The translations under genes were made by a program, and so were the position numbers. From assembly GCA_024305745.1 (NCBI GenBank), contig JAHRBS010000012.1, forward strand, positions 2,113,001 through 2,177,000: 64,000 nt of DNA, given 5' to 3'. Positions 59,478-64,000 of this stretch are shown one piece after another; position 1 is the first letter of the stretch; each line of letters begins with the position of its first letter. Below the pieces are notes generated by a model, which made no database searches, was not told where the DNA came from, and was given only the letters and a program-made list of their open reading frames with translations. This DNA is from Polyporus tsugae. Its lineage: Eukaryota; Basidiomycota; Agaricomycetes; Polyporales; Polyporaceae.

Positions 59478-60081
59478 TCAAGTTCCAGGTGTCTGTGCGT
59501 CGACTGCCATGTCTTCCTCGTTCTCTTCAGACATATCCCCTTCGGTCCCAGCTTCAACTTTGTCGCCTCCCTCGTAGAATGCGACCAGCTCGTGCACGTC
59601 AGAGGTGTCGCTGGCGACGCAGATCGTCAGTATAGGAAGCACGTAACACTGGGCCTTCAACGAACAAAGGCTCGCCAGACGCTTCGACGTCGCCGCCCGG
59701 CCCACCTCCCACCGCTCCACCTTCGGTGCCATGGGCTCCGCCACCTGTCCCGTAAGACCCTATCATGTGTGTTGGTTGCGAGTAGAGTTGGACTGGGCCC
59801 GGCCCATCGCGAGTGCGCAACGCGTCTGAAGAAGGTACAGGACGGACGGCGATTCTTCGAAGGTTCGTGTTCTCGTTCCACCATTGGAGCTCATCGCCAC
59901 ACAGGAAACAGGGACGTCCATAGGTGCACATGGGACACATACCCGCCCTTGCAAAGTTGTGGGATGCCAACATGACGTTCTTCGAGGCAAAGGGAGGGTA
60001 CATCCATGAAGCATTGTTCTGTTCGCCGTAGGACGTTCGTGCATGGAAAGCAGTAAGAGAAGACCCATGGTATGTGGCCAT
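59478..60081 (-). CDS. Hypothetical protein with a CxxC-CxxC motif
   Basis: Two exons (60081-59666 and 59610-59478) give a 182-aa protein in phase. No family is recognised. The sequence MCPMCTYGRPCFLCGDEL has two CxxC pairs five residues apart, which suggests zinc binding. A glycine-rich linker (GTGGGAHGTEGGAVGGGPGG) follows. The C-terminus is acidic (DMSEENEEDMAVDAQ). The intron uses donor GTTCGT and acceptor CAG. No signal peptide or membrane helix is evident. The gene lies tail to tail with YIF1. Confidence 0.5.
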
Positions 60082-60742
60082 GGTCGATTAGGAGGTGAGA
60101 AGGGGCGATGTTATAGCGGTGACTGGGAATGTTCGAACGTCGCAGAGCCTCACGCTCATCTACTGCTCAATATATACGAGCAGCAACAGATTTCCAAAGA
60201 ACGCATGCAAAAGGGTGCCTGTAAAAAGCAAATTGGAACATTCATCGGGTGTTGTATGCACCAAAGACGAATGAGAAGGGGCCAAAGAATACGGACATAC
60301 ACCCAACCACGACTTCACCAACCCGGGGATGACGCTGCCAGTAGGTCATACTTGCCAGGAACTTCACGCGTCCCGAGCCTAAAGTAAGCACAGTGTTGTT
60401 ACAGTGCAATATCACACAGGCGATGATCAGAATTAGACACCACTTGTCCAACAGTTGCTGGAGGCAAGGAGGGCCTACTACGGCTTGAGAATCTACTGGC
60501 AAGGCAAGCTAAGGCTCCTTTGTTTAACTTAACTTACCTGCCATGTGTGCGTCTGCACAAAGATCAAGGGTGAGGATATCGTTCTGGTAGCACACCTCGC
60601 ATAACTGGAAGCGATGGAGTGCGATAACAAACGACAGCATCAAGTAGTACATCTAGTGATACAACAACAGGTCTACCAAGTGTCCGGTCTAAGGATGGCG
60701 ACTCTACTCAGAAACCGGCGATGAGTTGTGAGCGGGAAGCAC
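60082..60742. other. Intergenic region without a recognised feature
   Basis: I see no gene, repeat or structured element. The short open frames here have no recognisable motifs or splice context. Confidence 0.4.
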
Positions 60743-63700
60743 CTACCCAAAGTGTTCCCCATCTGGCACTATCCGTAATGGAGTTGCGTGCCAGTCTGCA
60801 GTGTTCTTGAAAACAGTGTTGCCCCACCACTGCTGGGTAGTATTACGGCCGATCTCCCCGTTCCTAGGATACTGAAGGCTGGGGGGGAAGACATTGAATT
60901 CCTGCAGCTAGGCGATTCGGGTACTTGAGACTCACATGAAGTACACCAGGAGGGTCGAGATCGCGGTCCCCGCATCCAGCGCGGCGGAAAGGACATCTGT
61001 GTTCACTTCAGTACATGGTTATCGTTGGACAACAAAGTGACGACGCACAGTTATATTTGGCCCAAAACGGAAAATATCGTCTTCGAATGACATACTGCGA
61101 CAGGAAACCGATCATAGCCCAGGGAACATAATTAACAGCGCTTGCGGGAGGTATGAGGCCGATACCGGTAAACATAAGACTTGGATGAAGTTGATTAGTC
61201 GAAACGGAGGAAACAAACTCGGCGACCTACGGAAAGCTACACAGAAAGTCAGCGCGAGACCACACAGCGGGATGACAGGGACTGACTTGACATAATTCAA
61301 CCACGAATTAGGATATCTCTTCGTCAGCAACCATACAATCAAAGGGCATGCAGCCCCAATGATGAAGAAAAAAAGCAATGCTAGATAGAGGTCAAGTAAG
61401 TGGACGATACTGAGAGACACCTGGTATGACATACGACTGGGTCAGGTGTTAGCGTAACGCTCCACGGATGATAGAAAAATGTTAAGCTCACTAGTACAAC
61501 TGGTTCTTGGAGAACTGCAATGTGGGACCGATGACACCGAACTAATAGTACCGTGTCAAGAGTGCGACTTTTCCTGATGATAATACACTCACAACCACAG
61601 AGGCCGTAGCGAACACCTATGGAAACCGTATCAAGGAAGAATCCTATCCAAACTGAGCATCATCTCTTACCTCTGTGTTGGGGCAAGTGAAGCCAGATAT
61701 ATCCTTCTGCCTCTGAGTGCAAATCAATCTACATGTATGGTGAATACCGGCTGGCTGACTCGAGACAAGCAATGAACGTACGGAATATTGGAGAACATCC
61801 AGTTTTCGACCCCCAACTGCACGGTACCTGCAATGACTGTAGCCACGATCTTGGGTCATCGCTCAGCGACAATCGTTTGCATTGAATGTAATTCAACAAA
61901 CCTGGCACCAGAACATCGGTCGTGGCGGAATCTTCATGTAATGTCCAAGCTTGAAGTCGGACGTGAAGATCATCGCTAGATGGGAGCTTTTATTAGGCGC
62001 GCCCGGATCTTATATGTCATGCAAAGAGCCTACCTTGCGACATTGTGATGTACCCCCAGGTCTGTTGAATGGAATGACTAAGAGACTTGGAAGTCGGCGC
62101 TCGCCACTATCGTCCCATACCTTAAACATCATCATCGCCACCGGTCGGCCAGGAAGCATGTAACCGACTACGAGTTCCGTGACAACACTAGACGGGATAT
62201 CAGAGGCGTAGGAGATTGGTTTCAGCAACATAACTTACTTCAATCCAACTTGTCTATTAGTGATCGCTTGGATCATGCCTGCGTGCGCATTATAATCAAG
62301 AAAGCATCCCGGCAGACTTGGGTGAACACGTACCAACTGGGATCAAGTACACCTGTGCGTATCGTTAGCTCTCATAGGGACGAATGAAGGCTGATGACTC
62401 ACGAGAGCGATAAGAAGGGCGACAATCAGGGCCCAGATGGTCATTTGGGTCGGGAATAACTTGATGCAAAGGCACGAGAAACAAAACGTGACGGCAAGGA
62501 TGCCAGCGTACCTTCCAGATATGTCAGCGTATCAACACTCACAACACTACGTCATGCTTACCACCACTCCGGGACCGGAGGATATTGCGCCATGAGGCGC
62601 GCGTGGATGTCAGGCTGCTCGCCAAGTGAGCGGTGTAAATGTATGCTAATAGGTTTGCGGAAGTATAGGATGGCGTGGACAATGGTGGCAGTGATGGATG
62701 CGAAAGCAAGGCCGTACGATATCGCGAACGTGGCGGAGAGGAAGAGGGGGCTGTACGACTTGTAAGCCTCGAGGTTGAACGTGGAGTCCGGGTTGAGGAT
62801 ACGGGTGAGGTTGTATGGCTGCCCTGCGCAAGCAATGGTGTAAGTATACCGGGGAAAGAACGCGGAAAGGATTGCTCCACCTGTGTTGTCGAATGGTCCT
62901 AGGGCGGAAATACTGGGCGGAGTGAAATCTTGAGTTCACGGGAAGAAATTCTAGAACTTACGGCATGTACTGAGAATACCAGACGTTTGTAAACTGCGTA
63001 GCCCCGCGACGGAATGTGAGTAGACCGATAGCGACGTAAGGCAAGGCAAACGCACATAAACAAGGGGCGCGAGGAACCCTGGGAGCGGACGAATGGGTTA
63101 TTGGACGGGTCGGAACATTGGGGATGAAGGCTTACAATAAAACATCAGGAACCCTGCGATGACGTTTGCTTCTGCCCACCCTGGAGAGGCATCAGAAACG
63201 CAGATCATCAAGGTGGTAAATATAACCATAACACGTACAAGGGGTGGCGAGCGGGCTGCCGATGAAGGCGATCTGATTCCAGTCAAAGGACAGAAGCGAG
63301 AAGCCCATGCCACTGTGATATCTGCATGCGATAGGATTAAGCAAAATGTCACTCAAGGTGATATCTATCCTACCCGAAGAGCGCATTGACTTTCTATAAC
63401 GACCAGGGACGCGAGTCAATGGGAACCGTACACAACTGATCGAAACAAACTTACCACATTCTTTGGTGCTATCCAGCACACCTAAGAGCATGGCAGTCAA
63501 AGAACAGGAAGTGTTTCTTTACCTATGAGGGCGCTTACCCATGTGAAAACGCTATTAAGGCGGATTAGGGCGCTTGATTAACGATTGAATGGACAGGACT
63601 CGGCGTACCTCAGTGCCTGGAACAAATATCCCGGTACGATATCTAGTGTCCATCCAACAGATCTCGTTAGAGGGAAAGCTTGAAGGGCCGTCAAACGGCG

Positions 63701-64000
63701 GCACGGAAACGCACACCATACAGCCGCAGAGACGAAGGCATATGCGAAGAAGCGTTCTCGAGAGAGACCATCGTGACGGCCGATTCCTACGTAGCTCTGG
63801 GAATGGAGCGTGTTGAACAGCGCGCAAACCACCAAAGTGTTCGGCCAGACTGAGATAGCGGTTAAATATGGATCGAGTTGAAAAGTTATGGACGCATAGC
63901 CTACTCATGGACGCTGGTGCGACAAGCTTTTGGCGCAGATGCGAGCAGGGAGATGAGTAATAGGGATCGGAGACACGCGCCAAAGGAACAACGAAAGCCA
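60743..64000 (-). CDS. OPT-family oligopeptide transporter (5' end beyond window)
   Basis: Members of this family import tetra- to hexapeptides, and sometimes glutathione or siderophores, by proton symport at the plasma membrane. Minus-strand exons give many membrane segments and the family landmarks: LVAPASMIWPNTLVVCALFN (across an intron), GIGRHDGLSRERFFAYAF, GYHSGMGFSLLSFDWNQIAF, TNVWYSQYMP, CIKLFPTQMTIWALI, GYMLPGRPVAMMMFKVWGYI, VENWMFSNIPDIC, GACPLIVWLLTKRYP and the C-terminus VPDGEHFG. The stop codon is at 60743-60745. At least 15 short introns break the frame. The first roughly 200 residues with the earliest helices lie beyond 64000. No internal stop was found, so it is probably functional. 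Confidence 0.88.

Noticed and set aside
1..64000. CRISPR arrays, tRNA, rRNA genes or prophage-like features
   Set aside because: None was recognised by eye; the window is eukaryotic nuclear DNA. A covariance-model scan would be decisive for small RNA genes.

Overview
The window is nuclear DNA from a filamentous basidiomycete fungus, most likely an Agaricomycete (a polypore-type mushroom is plausible but not proven). The evidence is GC-rich coding sequence, many 45-60 nt GT-AG introns (a few GC-AG), and a set of typical fungal genes: an adenylate-forming reductase, the SEA-complex protein WDR59, homoaconitase and sphingolipid C9-methyltransferase. No bacterial, viral or organellar features were seen.

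Left block (1-17.3 kb): an intact NRPS-like carboxylic acid reductase (100-4213), the U6 snRNA phosphodiesterase USB1, the nuclease-helicase DNA2 (minus strand), a gene-poor stretch holding one decayed exon of a myosin regulatory light chain, and the RNA polymerase II CTD phosphatase FCP1.

Central block (about 17.37-50.9 kb): a head-to-tail segmental duplication. Unit 2 (about 31.11-50.9 kb) keeps the apparent ancestral order: WDR59 (-), an IES6-like gene (+), a relic of a second adenylate-forming reductase (-), a large polyketide synthase (+) and the 3' part of homoaconitase LYS4 (-). Unit 1 (about 17.37-31.11 kb) carries the same order, but its WDR59 copy has two nonsense codons, large deletions and a 958-bp terminal-inverted-repeat element with a perfect 9-bp target-site duplication. 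IES6 and the reductase relic have been deleted from it, and its LYS4 copy is a truncated fragment that marks the duplication breakpoint. Only the polyketide synthase survives intact in both units. Each copy reads through as 22 exons (about 2,377 and 2,382 aa) with domains KS-AT-DH-(structural KR)-KR-ACP-thioester reductase. This predicts a partly reduced polyketide released as an aldehyde or alcohol.

Right block (50.3-64 kb): homoaconitase LYS4, the SSU-processome WD protein UTP7, sphingolipid C9-methyltransferase, YIF1, a small cysteine-motif protein of unknown function, and an OPT-family oligopeptide transporter whose 5' end lies beyond the window. Most of these are housekeeping genes, often in divergent pairs sharing short promoters (WDR59/IES6, LYS4/UTP7, C9-MT/YIF1).

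Exon boundaries were derived by hand from splice signals and reading phase. Those for the reductase, USB1, FCP1, IES6 and PKS copy 1 were followed exon by exon. PKS copy 2 was checked mainly where it differs from copy 1. Other genes are given as outer limits with the domains that can be read.
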